From contig JNVV01000006.1 of NCBI GenBank assembly GCA_000733355.1, forward strand, positions 1,329,713-1,393,712: a DNA stretch of 64,000 bases. The letters run 5' to 3'. Under the pieces are notes generated by a model. The model searched no databases. It was not told where the DNA came from and saw nothing but the letters and a program-made list of their open reading frames with translations. Position numbers and translations under genes: made by a program. This DNA comes from Falciphora oryzae (Eukaryota > Ascomycota > Sordariomycetes > Magnaporthales > Magnaporthaceae). Shown here one piece after another: positions 46,930 to 59,649 of the stretch. Numbering within the stretch: position 1 is the first letter of the stretch; every line of letters starts with the position of its first letter.

Positions 46930-49900
46930 TCACGACCTCCTCACGCGGTTCCAGATCCGCTTCATAACATTTTGGTCCTGTGGAGGTCCCCAGTGATCGA
47001 GGCCACTGGGATTCCTGTCGATGCTGTCCTTCTCGCTGGGCAGAATTGGCGGGAACATATCGTCGCGTCCGCCTGTCGACTGTGACTTGCGCACGTAGTA
47101 AGCCCCATGCTGCTTCCAGCCGTAAATCTGATCCTCCGTCGCCCGCAGGTCTGGCCGCGTGAGCGTCATCTTCAGCGTCATCTCGCGCGAAGACCCCGGG
47201 GCTTGCGCATAGTCGTCGGGTGAGGGGACCCTCGGGAGCCGTGTCGGCCGAATCATGCTCTTGTCCGTGGTGGAGTGAGGCGTCCTGGGCGACTCGGGAT
47301 CGGCGGCAGAAACCTGGTCGCTGTACGAGAGCTTGTCGTCGCTCTCGTTATCGTCATCGTCAAAATCGGCAAGGAACGTCTCGACTTTTCCGGGAGTGGC
47401 GGCACGAGATGGCGCACGCGATGACTGCTGCCTTGAGTGGCTCCTGGGCGGCGAGGTAGCGTCCTTGGCGGGGGCAGGTGGCGGGGCCAAAGGGTCGGTC
47501 GATGGGAAACCAAACTCGATTGCCTCGTCAAACTTTTGGGGGGATGCCAGATACACCCTTAGCTTCAGTCGAGCCTCTGGATCCTGGTAGTGTGCTGCAG
47601 CCGGGTCGATAGGCGGCAGGGTCTCCCGCGAGTCTGCAGCGGCATGCTTCGACGTGATCAGAGACAGGGTTCGCGATCGCCGGCGTGCGTGTGGCATAGA
47701 GTTGACTGGGGCCATGACGGGACTTTGAATCGGACTCGTCGGGGTGCTAGCATCCTTGGTCCCAGGCCGGCTCGAAGACACCGAGGACCGGCCGAATGGC
47801 ATCTTGGTGATAGACATGTGCCTTCGGAAGGAAGGATGGCTGTCCTTGGTCGGCTGGGGCAGCGTTTCGCGGAGGTTGGCGTGGTAGTCGTTGAGGAACA
47901 GACGGAGGTCGAGATCCTCCTCGTCGTCCAGCCAGCGGAAGCTGTCGCAGATAGACTCTGCTCCCGCGGGCCGGGCATCTGCTTGCATGGCGGACATTGC
48001 CGCGTCAGGCAGTTCGCACCGCAACGACTCCATGCTCGACCGTTCGGGCGAGTAGATGCTGGTTCCGTAGTCTGAGGCGAACGTGGTGCTGGCTCGGCGG
48101 CGGACCCTGCCGATAGCCTCGTCGGCAGCGTCGAGAATAACACTTGCTCGCAAATTCCTAGCTAGGGCAACCTGCTCCTCACGAGTGAGCTGGTGTCGTT
48201 GAAGCCTGCCGGGGAGGGTGTCTGTCAAGGTAACCACGTCGGTATCGATTGTGTCGTTGGTCGTTGTCTGCAGCGAGAGACGCCTTCTCCGGCCGGTTGT
48301 TTGTTCGGCAACCCCTTTGTCCGGGCGGGGACTGGAGCGCTTCGAGGTCTCGCAGTAATGCTTGAAGATGCCATCAACCCCGCTGGAGGGTTGGGCAAAG
48401 CGAAGACGCTCGAGTGTGGAGAAGTACTAGAGGGCGAGACGTTCTGGTTTTAGCATTGGAACCATGGACCGCGAGCCGCAGCCAAGGGACGAACAAAAGA
48501 TGCAGGAAACGGGGCGAGTGTGCAGACAGGGCCACACCAGTGCGTCAATCAACGGATGAGTGGGCATGCAGAAGCGCGCTATTGGGAGCTAACCCAGCAG
48601 CAGGCGAAGACCGACAGGGTTCCCTCTGGGCAGACCACCGTATGGCTGGCGAGGGCGTGGTGGTGAGGGGACGACGCGAGCCAGCCGGGGGCAGAGAGCC
48701 GGGGTGTTCAGGCGGCGCGGGACCTGCATGTACAGGCGCCGAAGCAGGCCCCAAGCGCAGCCGACCAGAGCCGTGGACTCGCACGCAGGATAGGGAAAGG
48801 CTGGGTCCGTTTTTGGGAGCGCCATTGGCACACATCCCGGTCCATCGCATGCGGGTCTTGTCGTCGTGGAGGCCCGCGCTCGAGGACCACAGGACAGAAA
48901 GCAGGATAGCGCCAAAGACCCGCCCACGAATCCCGCCAGGTGGCTCACTAGAAACCCGCTAGGCTGGACACGAGCAGCGAGCTACGCCGCTCCGATGTCC
49001 CGACGCTAGCTCCTAGCCGGGAGTGTCTGGCCCAAGGATCATATTTTTGCGTTTTAGGCCCGCGGGTGCTGGTGCGGGTGCGAGATGGGATAGCGCTGGG
49101 AGCCGTGGTGGAATGTGGTTGCCAGGGGCAAAGGGCAAAGATGGGCAGAGCGTGTGGTGGCGGGATTTCCTTGTTTGGATGTGATAGGAGGGAGCAGGGA
49201 GGGTGAGATTGGCAGAGAGGTGTGATGAAGGGAATCACTGCGCTGCAATGCACGACTGGCGCAGGCGTGACAGTGACAACGAATCATAGCCGCCGGCCCC
49301 AACAATGCCAATCCCACCCACCTCCCCCTCACGGTGACGAGCGTGCATGGCAAGCTCGTGACCACGACGAGGATGCGGCTAGGAACAGGCCGAGATGCCG
49401 GCGCAGACGAGACGACAAGCAAAACAGTCCCGGATCGTGCTAGACGCCGAAAATCAAGGTTTGCTTTGTTCTTGGTCCCGCGGTCTGTTCCCGGCGGCTC
49501 TGGGCCACGCCGCACTGCATCGCATCGCACCTCATCGCACCGTTTGCTTCACCAGGAGACGCGACCAGCTCAGACGTGCCCGCGGTGCACTTGCTTGGGC
49601 AGGAGCTGGGACTGGGGCTGGGAGCGGGGGATTCTGGATGCCGCCGCCGGTCGCGGTGCACCTCGTCTGTGTCTGCGCGCCTCCACGTTCCCAGTACACT
49701 CTAGTTCCAGCGTGGGCCGCAGCCTCAAGCGCGACGGGTGCGCCTTCCATGGCAGCGCAGATGCCCGAACAGCCAACCGCGAAGCTCCTGCAGCCAAGCC
49801 CCACTGGCGGACGGGTATGTGGGCAAGGCAATTGGTTTCGACGGGGAACCTATCAGAACAGAAATGGCAATCTCACCTTTCGCTGGATGGCAACGGGCAG

Positions 49901-50263
49901 CGCCTCGAACTCCTCCTTGGTCAGCGGCGGGGGCAGGCCGGACTCCAGGTCGCGCTGCTTTGTGGTGTCGGTGGTTGGCGGGGCGTCGCTGGCACGACCG
50001 TTTGAGATGCTGCTCACGAGGCTGCTGCTCGTGCTCTTCCTCTCGTAGCAGTCGGACTCCTGCGACTGCTGGAGCTGCTGCTGGGGGATCCGGCTCTCCT
50101 TGCCGTGTCGGCCGTGCGCCTTGAGAAACGGGCTCTTGGACCGGCCTTGCCTCGGTGACCTCCCACGCAGGTGGTGGCTGGCGTGTAGCGGCGAGTAGTC
50201 GTCCATGGCGCCCGAGCTAGCGCCGAGGCTGCCTTCGGGAGAGGCGGGTGCGAAAGAGGGCAT
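46930..50263 (-). CDS. Conserved low-complexity fungal protein with a 1.45 kb intron
   Basis: Function unknown. Exon 1 (50263-49877) encodes 129 residues, from MPSFAPASPEG to KEEFEALPVAIQRK. Exon 2 (48426-46930) encodes 498 residues starting YFSTLERLRFAQ, for 627 in all. The donor is AAG/GTGAGA and the acceptor CCCTCTAG, with a TGCTAAAAC branch-like site near 48450. The join keeps phase and makes a smooth amphipathic segment (ALPVAIQRKYFSTLERLRFA) that looks like a conserved motif of Pezizomycotina proteins sometimes named mucin-like. Exon 2 holds LTREEQVALARNLRASVILDA and then long Ser/Pro-rich stretches; it ends KRIWNRVRRS. There is no signal peptide or transmembrane helix. The exon 1/exon 2 link is inferred; a start inside exon 2 is the alternative. 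Confidence 0.72.
48427..49876 (-). other. Unusually long intron (1450 nt)
   Basis: Every other intron called in this window is 67-253 nt. No convincing internal exon was seen; the frames inside are short and overlap on both strands. It may hold regulatory sequence, an alternative promoter or an undetected small exon. Confidence 0.6.
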
Positions 50264-53200
50264 CGCCCCGGTTGCGATTGACCTATTAGGTGGGGCTTTC
50301 GTTTGCGGGTTGGGTTTTTTGTCGTGTTCTTTTTCTCAAGAGATGTTATTCTTGTTTGGTTTTTCTTCCCTTCTAGTCGAGGAGCCGAGGCAGGTGGTCG
50401 TCGGTCGTTTGTGTGGGGTCGCGTGAGGCCGAGATCCAAAGGCTAGCGGCGGCGGTTTATCCAACTCGTCGGAATTAATGATTAAAAGCTGCAGTCTTCG
50501 AGTGACGTGCTGATGCTCGGTGGGTGGCGAGCGGCGGTAGGTATTAGGTATGCGGAACCTCTTCGAGTGCCCGTGGGAGTTGCAGCAAAAATCACCAGCT
50601 TGAGATCCCCGTTTCTCTGCTGGACGGACTGGACTGGCAGTAGGCTGGCGCTGTTGCTGGTTTGTTGTCGTGGCGAAGGGGAACAAGACCAAGAACGAGA
50701 GGCAGTGAGCACAAGTCGGCTCACGGGGGTGGTAGAGGATGATATGGAAGACGGCACGCAGCCCGGGCCAAAGTACGGACAGGGTATGAGGCTAAGAGAC
50801 GGGCAGGCTGGCATTCCAAGCAGCGGCGGGCTGCACAGCTTTTTTGGGACTCGGGATGAATGGAGGTAAGCTGCAGATGGGATGGAAATGGGCAGCTTCC
50901 GCTTCTGAAACCATGCCTGATTGCTGCCGGAGCCGCCATCCACCCACCCATGCCCAGGGCCTGCCACCCTGTCCCTGCCTGTTGCTTTCTCCCCATCCCT
51001 GCCCGCCATCGACAGGGGCCAGGCGTCGGCCTGTTGTGATGCAACTCCTTTTCCATCTCGCTACAGAAGTTTCCCCACAGATCGCTGAGTGCTTGCCAGA
51101 AGGCGACGAGGCATGAACGAACTGTCTACCCAAATCAGATGTCGTCAAGATTGCCTCGGCTGGGCCCCTTGGGCTCCATACCAAAATTAGCTGGGATCAA
51201 TCTCTATGATTCTTGATCTATTGATAGGAGACGACATAGGCGCTGAAGCGGCACGTCAAGCAGGTCAGCAGCCACCGGGTGGGGGCAGCACACAAGTCAA
51301 CAGACAACAACAGAACCCGCACGGTCAAGGCAGGCAGACAGAAGAGAGAAAAAAAAAAAAACAGTTCAGACGCCAGGGTTCCATCCAGATGGGGGTTATC
51401 TGCTTGCTTTGGCTTTCCCCGATTCATTCTCCAAGAGGACAATAGCCGGTCCGTGCCACCCACGCACCTCGAACGTTGTGGCTAGCCCGAACTCATCGAG
51501 GGTGCAGCGCTAGCACTGGGCACACTTTTTAGGCAGCGGATCAGCGAGGGCGCGGGGGTGAAGCGCGACGTGGTTGGCCAGCGAGCCGGTAAGCCCGCCC
51601 CCACTGGTCAGGGGCGCGCGGCGCAGGTACAGGAACGATAGGCAATTCCAGCCAACCAGAGCGGGCGAGGCCAGGCAGGGGCCTGCCGACTGATGTCTCC
51701 CTCGCTCGCTCGCTGTTGGCACAGCAGTACCTGGGCGACTGGGCGACTGGTTCGCTCGACGACAGCGAAGGGCGGCAGCCATAAGGACACGAGGAATGCG
51801 TACCCTCTCGTCTCTGGTAGCTCGCGCACGCGTGTCAATCTACCCCGATGTGGTGCGCCCAGCGTCCAGCCATCCAGCCATCCTTCCACCCATTCTTCAC
51901 CGTATTCCATTCCACCTTCCATGCCTCCCGGAATGGAGGCGTACCGGGTCGCGGTGCCAGGAGCCGGGACTGGAGCATGCAGACCAATGGAGATGCCTTG
52001 GCTGGGCTCTGGGCGCGTACCGTCTTTCGTCCTCCAGCGGTCCCGCACGGGCATAGGGCTTTGCCAATACCGGGCCTATGGAAACACAACAAACAATAGC
52101 ATAAACAACAACANNNNNNNNNNNNNNNNNNNNNNNNNNNNNNNNNNNNNNNNNNNNNNNNNNNNNNNNNNNNNNNNNNNNNNNNNNNNNNNNNNNNNNN
52201 NNNNNNNNNNNNNNNNNNNNNNNNNNNNNNNNNNNNNNNNNNNNNNNNNNNNNNNNNNNNNNNNNNNNNNNNNNNNNNNNNNNNNNNNNNNNNNNNNNNN
52301 NNNNNNNNNNNNNNNNNNNNNNNNNNNNNNNNNNNNNNNNNNNNNNNNNNNNNNNNNNNNNNNNNNNNNNNNNNNNATACTATTGGGCGGCAGGGCTGCA
52401 TCAGTGGTTGCGGTCACGGTTTACCCTACTTAGCACACTTTGCGTCTCCGCCAGCAACAAAAGATGCGATTTTTTGCCAAAGGCGGCGGACGGTCGCGAG
52501 CGCATGAGCGTGTCAAGCTCGAGTGCGTGAAGAACACCAAATGTGGGCTGGAAACCCATCGATGTGGGCATGGATTCACTGTCAACTGTTGACGAGCTGA
52601 GCTGCAAAGAAGAGGCTGGTGGTGGATCACGGTCAGCCAAGGCTGCACATGGTGACTCGAGCGCGCTGCAGCGGTGAACGCTGTTGTGCAAAGCCCGCAC
52701 GCACGTGCTCCCGCCCAGCACCCGCGGCATCTCCAGATTCCCAAGGTCGAGATGCGCCCTCTATTGCTCCTACATAATGCTGCACATAACCGCAGATCCG
52801 GAGTGCGGGCTGCCTCACAATCCGCCCCCTCATTGTCCAAGTGTCAAAACGGCCGTGTCCAAAACGACGGCCATAAGATGACACGCCTCGAAAGGACCAT
52901 GATCTGCTGCCTAAACCCTGACCCCGATGGCCCTGGGACCTGGTCCGCGCCGCCTTCTGGAGCCAGGGACGTTGGTTGAGCGCAATATGAACCCACCGCT
53001 CAAAAATACACCGTCATCCACAATCTCCACGGCTCACCAAGGCTCTCGGCTTCAGGGGTCGGGACGACAGGTTGCTTACGTATGAAGGCTGCGCTTCATA
53101 CTCTATCGGTTCACATGGTGGACTCCATCTCTTTTCCATCCGTTCCCGCTAGGCCCCCAACCAGGACCCAAATTAGCGAACTGCTTCCTTCCCTCCGCGC

Positions 53201-55027
53201 CTAGAGCAAAGAAGGAAGAACTAGCTAGCGAGGCCCACGGGGCGAGAACGCGTGGGATCCAGCGGTCCCAAGGCTTTGCTTTTCATGCTGTGTGAGCAGC
53301 AGCAGAAAACCAGCGCCTGGCCAGGTGATTTAGAATACGTTGTCGGGGGCATGATGGTCAATCTAAAAAGGCCCGGGCAGGTTATGCATGCGTGGCAGCG
53401 GCCCGGCCAAAAGTCCAAGCAGGGACCACCTTGCTGCACTGCCACGGCGTCGGTCCCATCGGCAGTTGGGATGAACATGTCTTCTCTCTTGTGCAACAGT
53501 CCCCCGGCAGCCTGCTTGCTGCGGCAATGCGACGGGCGTGTCGGACCGCGCGGTCATGTAAATGCCCGATTGTCAACCTCCAGTCGTCGGCAGCAAGCTC
53601 CCTGGTGGTGGCTGATGTCCACATGCACGTGCACAAGGCAGTTGTGCCAGCCCGCCCCACCCGAGTCACAGCCGCGGGGCATTGAGCCCGCCTTTTTTCT
53701 CTCTTACACGGGCCTCATGACTCTATCGCAGCAAAGACGTCGCGGTACCACCTTTTAATCTCTTTCTAGAACCGTGTTGACAATGCGCTTGACTCGGCGG
53801 GTAGCCATGGCGAACGAGAAATGTCCGAAGACGAGAAGATGGGGAAGGTTAAAAACACGGACAAAGATGCAAAATAGGGAAAACCCAGAAGCTCGCTCGA
53901 GCCACAACCAACTCGAGTCTGTCTACTCGTTGCAGGGAGCACCCCCGATGATATCATGTCAGTGCGCGCAAAGCCCGGCCCGGGTGAAAAAGGCCCGCGT
54001 GGGCATGGATTGCTGCTCCGGATGGAAGAGAGAGGCTTCCGCTTGTCTTTGTTTGTCTTTTTTTCTGTTTCCGCATCCGACATGCCCAGCTAGGCAAATT
54101 ACTACGCCGCCCACTAACATGTTTGGGACGACTATCCGGATGCATTTCATGCTACGGCCCGTCGTCGTCGTCGTCAGCGCTCGGGATTTGAGTCGCCTTC
54201 CCGGAAGCTCGGATGCGGTGGCGGAACGTTTGAAGGCACTGACGGATAATAGGTTATGATTATGGTTAGGGCTGTTGGGACAGCCGCACAGGAATCGTTG
54301 TTTTATGTGTTTCACCACAAGCCTGCGGCTTGTCCCGCCGGGATAGCTGTCAATGCCCTCCATTGCCCTCTATACCCAACACGTCCGGATTTAGACTGAC
54401 CGCCGCCTGTTCAATTGGTGGGGATGCCCTGATTCGCTTACCAAGGCAACACCACGCGGAAAACACTGCGATACTGCAGCGCCCGCCCAATGAATCGTGC
54501 CGCGCCAATCAAATCTCACTGGGCCGCTCCAAAAGCTGAATCGTCTTATAGCGCTGACTCTTGAGAAATCCCGATTCATCAAAAATGGAGTCGTGGGGAT
54601 ATCAGCCGCCACACCAAGAGCAACCTTCCCCTCACTATGTGCTCCCTTTGCCCACCTGCCTCGCTGCCCCCGGCAACCCCAGATGGCTTCCCGAGCCGGA
54701 CTTTCGTCTGCCCCCGATGCCACCGGCCCCGCGTCCGAGACGATCGTGTTTACCGCATGGAGCACTGCTTCCGTCCTGGGTGGATCTCGATGCGGAGGTG
54801 CTCACGGCCTCCGGGTGTGAGGGGTAGGAATTGTTTTTGATGCTATATTGATATAGAACTGCAATAACAACGGTTGTTCTTATTTGGATATCGGTAGTTT
54901 ATCTTCCCCGTCATCGTCCCATGTGTGCTTTTGTTGTCGTAGGATATTGTCTATCGCTTAGTATCCCCCGGCCTCCATCAAGCCCTTGCTAGCCCCTGGA
55001 CTACCCGTGACCCCATCGCCAGCCAGC
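50264..55027. other. Long divergent intergenic region with an assembly gap
   Basis: About 4.8 kb between genes transcribed away from each other. No gene is supported. It holds a 13-A stretch near 51350, a gap of Ns, and a short CGT repeat at about 54161-54177. A gene hidden at the gap cannot be ruled out, but the flanks show no coding signal. Confidence 0.45.
52114..52376. other. Assembly gap (263 Ns)
   Basis: The run of N shows unresolved sequence between contigs within a scaffold. Left of it the sequence is A/C-rich (ACAACAACA), which suggests a simple repeat broke the assembly. Confidence 0.99.
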
Positions 55028-56156
55028 ATGAAGCCATCCGCAACGCTAGTCCGCCTCGGAGCGTGTCTCGGCGGGGCCGCAGCCCTCGCCGCCGCCGCCG
55101 CGCCGAGGACCATCCACCTCTGCGGCGACAGCACCATGGCGCGCAACGGCGGCGGCAGGAACACGCAGGGCTGGGGCGAGTTCCTGCGCCACAGCTTCAG
55201 CCCGGCCGCCTACGCCGTCAACAACGCCGCCGTCGCCGGCCGGAGCGCCCGGAGCTTCACGCGCGAGGGCCGCTTCGACGCCGTCGCGCGGCAGGTCAGG
55301 CCCGGCGACTGGGTCGTCATCGAGTTTGGCCATAACGATGGCGGCTCGCTGGCCAACGACAACGGTGCGCTAAAACATTTAGTGGCTAATCTATCTGTTA
55401 TCTTCTGCTGACGTTTTGACTGACGGGCTTGGTATTTGTCTTCAGGAAGGAGTGCCTGTTTCGGCGCCGGTTCTGAAACGTGCCAGACGACATACAAGTC
55501 AGCTTTTGCCACCGATTTGCCATCGTGACCAACTGAACATCCAGCAAACAAGTGCTAACTGCAGCCACGACAGCGGCGTGGGGGAGACGGTCCAGACATA
55601 CCCGACCTACCTAAAACGCGCCTCGTCCCTGATGCTCAAAGCCGGGGCCAAGGTCATTCTCTCGCCGCTCACGCCGAACAACCCCTGGGAGTCGGGGAAT
55701 TTCGCCTGGGGACCAAGCCGGTTCGACTACTACGCCTGGTGAGTATAGTTTAAGCTAGCCAAGACCGTTATGCGATATACGCACAACCAAAACACTCTCC
55801 GTCAGGGGCGAGAAAATCATAAAAGCCAAATTATTATTGACAACACAAAAAAAAACAGGCTCGCCGCTTCGGAACTAGGGGGCCCCAACGCCGGCGTCTG
55901 GTTCGTGCCGCACGGCCACCTCGGCGCGCAGGCTATGCGGAACCTGGGCAGGCAGACGGTCAACGCCGGCTTCCCCAACGACCACACGCACACGTCTCCC
56001 TACATGGCCGACGTCATGGCCAAGAGCTTCGTGCTTGGCCTGCGCTGCGGCACCAGCCCGCTCGGCAGGGACGTCCTCAACTCGACAGAGTCGCTGACCA
56101 GGACCTTCCTCGGCCCGTGCATTGCCTTCAACTCGACCGTGCCTGTCAAGCTGTAG
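55028..56156 (+). CDS. Secreted rhamnogalacturonan acetylesterase (CE12, SGNH hydrolase)
   Basis: An extracellular enzyme that removes acetyl groups from the rhamnogalacturonan I backbone of pectin. Exons 55028-55364, 55446-55497, 55565-55738 and 55859-56156 give 286 residues. A signal peptide covers about 1-25 (ending AALAAAAAP). SGNH blocks are present: GDSTMA (nucleophile Ser), AGRSARSF (Gly block), FGHND (Asn) and the C-terminal DHTHTS (Asp-x-x-His). The second exon (52 nt) encodes [17 protein letters not shown], a conserved Cys pair. Introns are 67-120 nt with CTGAC or CTAAC branch sites. An in-frame ATG at 54986 would add 14 residues before the signal peptide; 55028 is preferred. Length and motifs match fungal CE12 enzymes. 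It suits a plant-associated or saprophytic fungus. Confidence 0.93.
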
Positions 56157-57806
56157 TGCATAGATGGGGCCGGACGGCAAGGCGGGCCGGTAGTGGTGGT
56201 GGGACGAAAACATCCGTGTGTCTGCTGCAAGCGCACAGAGACGGATGGGACGGGACGACGGGGAGACGGGAGGCAGGAAGCACAGACGGCAGCGGTGTTT
56301 TTTCTTTTTCTTTTTCTCTCCCCTAGCGCTTATGGTGCAGCATTTGTGGCTCCTCCAAGACTGCGTCTCCTTCGCACACTCTCTGGGCTTCTTGTTATTC
56401 GTCCTCATTGATTGTGAGGACGACCCAAGAAAAGCCTATCAGCGTCAGGGCTGCTAGATACGTTTCAGGAGACGCTCGAGGCACTTAGCGGCAGCCGCGA
56501 TTTGGCACAGCAACCAGCGGATCACATCCTCTTGCCCTTGACACGAGGCACCTTGCTCGCGGAGAGGTGCCAGAAAAGGCTTCTCGACTTGTCCCCGGCC
56601 CATCAACTGGCGAACCAGAGCGTAGCACCGACCGTTGTCAGCACGAATGGGGAAAGGCTAGTTCCACCCAGGCACCCAGGTTGTCTTTTTCTCTGGTCTC
56701 AGCACAGGCAGCAGTGGCGCCAGGAGTTGGTTGAGCACATCCTTGACGTGGCAAGGGGTGGTGATCTCCCCGCGATGCGGCATAGTGATTGTCTCCCAGG
56801 GATCAGGCCCTGATCGACGCCGTGTCTTGTTTAGTTTCTCACCGGCTAGCTGAATCTGGTGCTGTTGTGACGGGCGGACACAGGGAGACCCTGAGGGGGT
56901 GATGACCAACAAGTTTGGCGCTTATGACAGCCAAACAGCCACCTTGGGGATGTCGATCCCAAGTGAACTTGAGCTTGTTGGGACTGGCGGAGCTCCCACC
57001 AGACGGGATGAGGCGTAAATAGATGGGCAGTGGTGCGACGGACCCATGGCGTTGTGTCAAACTGACGGAGTTTCCTGCGCAACGAGATGGCCTATCTGGG
57101 GTAGCCCGATAGCTACAATAACAAGCTAGGCCAGAACGGTGGCTACCCAGAAAGATTTGGAAAGATTTTGGCTCAATCCCTCCAGGTCTGGTTAGTGGTA
57201 GAAACCCTTGACAACCGCCACTCTAGGGTGACAATATGAGATCGCCGACCAAGATGCCTGCCCGCCCTGCGAGGGGGGAAAGGGGAAAGGGGAGAGGAGG
57301 GGGTGCTGACAGGCACGATCCCTAGACCCGGATTGGATCGTTTCACGAAGTGGAGAGAAATTCCGCCCACCGGGTCGGGTCGCGCCGGCTGTTGGTTGGC
57401 CGTGTCCCTCTCTCCGTCCTCTCGTGGCCTGGTTGGTGGAGTGGAGTGAATGGGATGGAACAGACAGGCGGCGGCTGTGCTTGTTGCACCCGCGGTGCCT
57501 AGGCGAGGGCTCCGGAAGCAGTCCCATCTCTTTGCAAGACTGACCGAGATGGTCCAGACACTGGACGTGCGCGAAGGATGCGGGCGGGGAGACGGGGAAA
57601 GATCACGCAAACGTGAAATGAGACCCCGAGACAAACACATCTTGTAGCTTGTGGTTACAAAGCACCGCAAGCCTTCTTGACTGGAAGAGACACAATGACC
57701 GTGTCGACCAACTGCCATGCCAGCAATCGGTTTCGCGCAAGTTTGGAACGTGCTTCTTCTTTGCTTTTTTTCTTTTTTTTCTCTTCCTTTCTTCGTTCGC
57801 CCATCA
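56157..57806. other. Convergent intergenic region
   Basis: About 1.65 kb with no supportable gene, between the 3' ends of the acetylesterase and the acidic protein. A T/C-rich stretch at about 57755-57790 lies near the second 3' end. Frames at 57173-57820 (-) read like low-complexity chance translation. Confidence 0.45.
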
Positions 57807-58715
57807 TTATGAAGGCTCACTTTTTATGACGAACCCATTATTACCACCGTCCCTCTTGTTGCCTGTCGGTCTCAGCGCAAAAACGGCACCGTCGGGCCTC
57901 GTCACGGTAAGTCCTGGTGCTCCCGGACCAAGCGGCCGTGCTTCGCCGCGCCCCAGCAGCACCCAGCTGTCACCTGTGGCTCGTCGGGGGTTTTGAAGGG
58001 GCTCGGACGTCCATTTTCCAGAAGCCTGGTTCGGGTCGTGTCCCCGGCCACCCGGCGGACATGGCTGTTGCGTCGTGGCAGCGCTATTGGGAGCCACATG
58101 CACCGACGAGACTGGTGTGGTCGTGGCTGTATTGGTGGCTGCGTCCCGATTCGCCCCCTGCAAACCGGTCAACCGTGCGGCGTGGTCGGTGCCATTGTAA
58201 TAACCCGAGTCGTTGTCGTCCTCGGGCTCATCATCCGAGGAAGATGACGACGAGGTGGCATTTTCCCAGTCTGCATCAGTGACGCTGCACTTTTGGAGCC
58301 GTGCGAGCAGGTCTGCACGCAGGACTTCGGCTTCGTCACATTGCTCGGAAGATGCTGGATGAACTTGCTTTGCTGGCGACGATGGAGATGTTGCTGTCGT
58401 TGGTGCCGATGATGCGGACGCAAGTGAAGAAGCACATGCTGTTGACGGAGGCGGTTGTCCGGGCACAGGCTGGTGGACATCGGCATGGGTGGTGTGCGAC
58501 GACGAGGTAGCTTTGGCTGTCGGTCTCACCTCGTCATTATCACTGTCATGGTCGTCGTCCCAGACGGGAGCGGGGAAGGTGAAGCGCATTGGGCCGATTG
58601 GGTTGGTGACGGCGTGCCATTCGAGACCAGCGGCTCGAGGCAAAAGCTTGGTGGCGATGGCTTCGAGAAGGCAGGCCAGGTGAGCACGGCGAGGGGGAGG
58701 CAAAGCCACCACCAT
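57807..58715 (-). CDS. Unrecognised acidic/serine-rich protein
   Basis: Not recognised. From the ATG at 58715 the frame encodes 302 residues; it stays open upstream to 58934 without another ATG. Features are a short N-terminal helix-like part (LLEAIATKLLPRAAGLEWHA), PMRFTFPAPVWDDD, a long Ser/Thr/Ala-rich middle, an acidic run (SSSSSSDDEPEDDNDSG) and a C-terminal segment, DSWVLLGRGEARPLGPGAPG, ending KSEPS. Mixed codon use and the acidic and tryptophan motifs look coding, and the rival frames are less convincing, although one overlapping frame carries a hydrophobic stretch at about 58700-58770. The true start may lie in an unseen upstream exon. Predicted intracellular; role unknown. Confidence 0.5.
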   Translation of the reverse strand: MVVALPPPRRAHLACLLEAIATKLLPRAAGLEWHAVTNPIGPMRFTFPAPVWDDDHDSDNDEVRPTAKATSSSHTTHADVHQPVPGQPPPSTACASSLASASSAPTTATSPSSPAKQVHPASSEQCDEAEVLRADLLARLQKCSVTDADWENATSSSSSSDDEPEDDNDSGYYNGTDHAARLTGLQGANRDAATNTATTTPVSSVHVAPNSAATTQQPCPPGGRGHDPNQASGKWTSEPLQNPRRATGDSWVLLGRGEARPLGPGAPGLTVTRPDGAVFALRPTGNKRDGGNNGFVIKSEPS

Positions 58716-59649
58716 AGGATTGGCAGGATGGGATAGGTGGCTGAGAGGAAACCGGAGAGGAGCTGTGGCTGCCAAGGACGCAGCAGCACGCGGCAAGCAC
58801 GCAGCAGGCAGCGCCGTCGGACGAGACGGGGCTGCGCAATTTCCTCTGCGGCCCTCGGATTCGCTGGAAATCGGTTGGCCGTGCCTTGTGCTCTCTGCGG
58901 CCGGTGCCGTCGACTGATTCAAGCTCTGATTCAAGCTCTGGGAGAGACCACCAATGACCGCCGACGAGAGTGCTCACTCTCGTCAGATACGGTCCTGGCG
59001 GTCCTGGGTCAGGGCTAAGGACGCGTCGCCCGGTTACGGCAGCCGCAACCGCCTCTTCTCAACGGGCACTCATTGGCCGGCCACATGCATGGGAATGGGA
59101 AATGCCAGCCTATGGGCTGCTGCGTGCCTGATAGCTGTCCTGGTATTCAGTCTATCAATCGCGCACCTACACCATCGTCGCCTGCAGGAAACCCTCTTGA
59201 TTCCGTTTTGTTCAATCCCGTTAGTAAACGGCACCAGACCAGACTTTCCCTCCTTCTGTTTCCTGGGTATCCATTACACACGCACAGCGCCATCAGGAAG
59301 TTTGCCCGAGTCTTTCATGCTGATGACATTGCAGCTCAGCATGGACCATGTCTCGCAAAGGCCCTCCTGGAGAGAGCCTCACTGCTGATTCTTTTACCTC
59401 CAACAAACCAACCTTTTCCCCTTCTTTTGTGTGCGTGCATCAGGCCCAACCCTTGATTTAGAGAGATTGGCTTTGTAGAGACAAGCCTTGGGGCGGCCAT
59501 GGTGTATGCACTGACATGCTCCCGCACGTCCAGAAAACGGGGCAGAAACAAGAGGGAGCTCGGTCGCACTGGCGGCGGCGCATCTTTGCATGCCAGCCTG
59601 CCCGGCGTCTGGGCCACCAACGGGGCCGCTATTGATGAGGGCGCAGCTC
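58716..59649. other. Intergenic spacer between two minus-strand genes
   Basis: No gene is supported. It holds the promoter of the acidic protein and the 3'UTR of rpb7. Confidence 0.4.

Noticed and set aside
51693..52433. Plus-strand frame of 246 codons
   Set aside because: A large part of the frame is the run of Ns, and the rest has no coding character.
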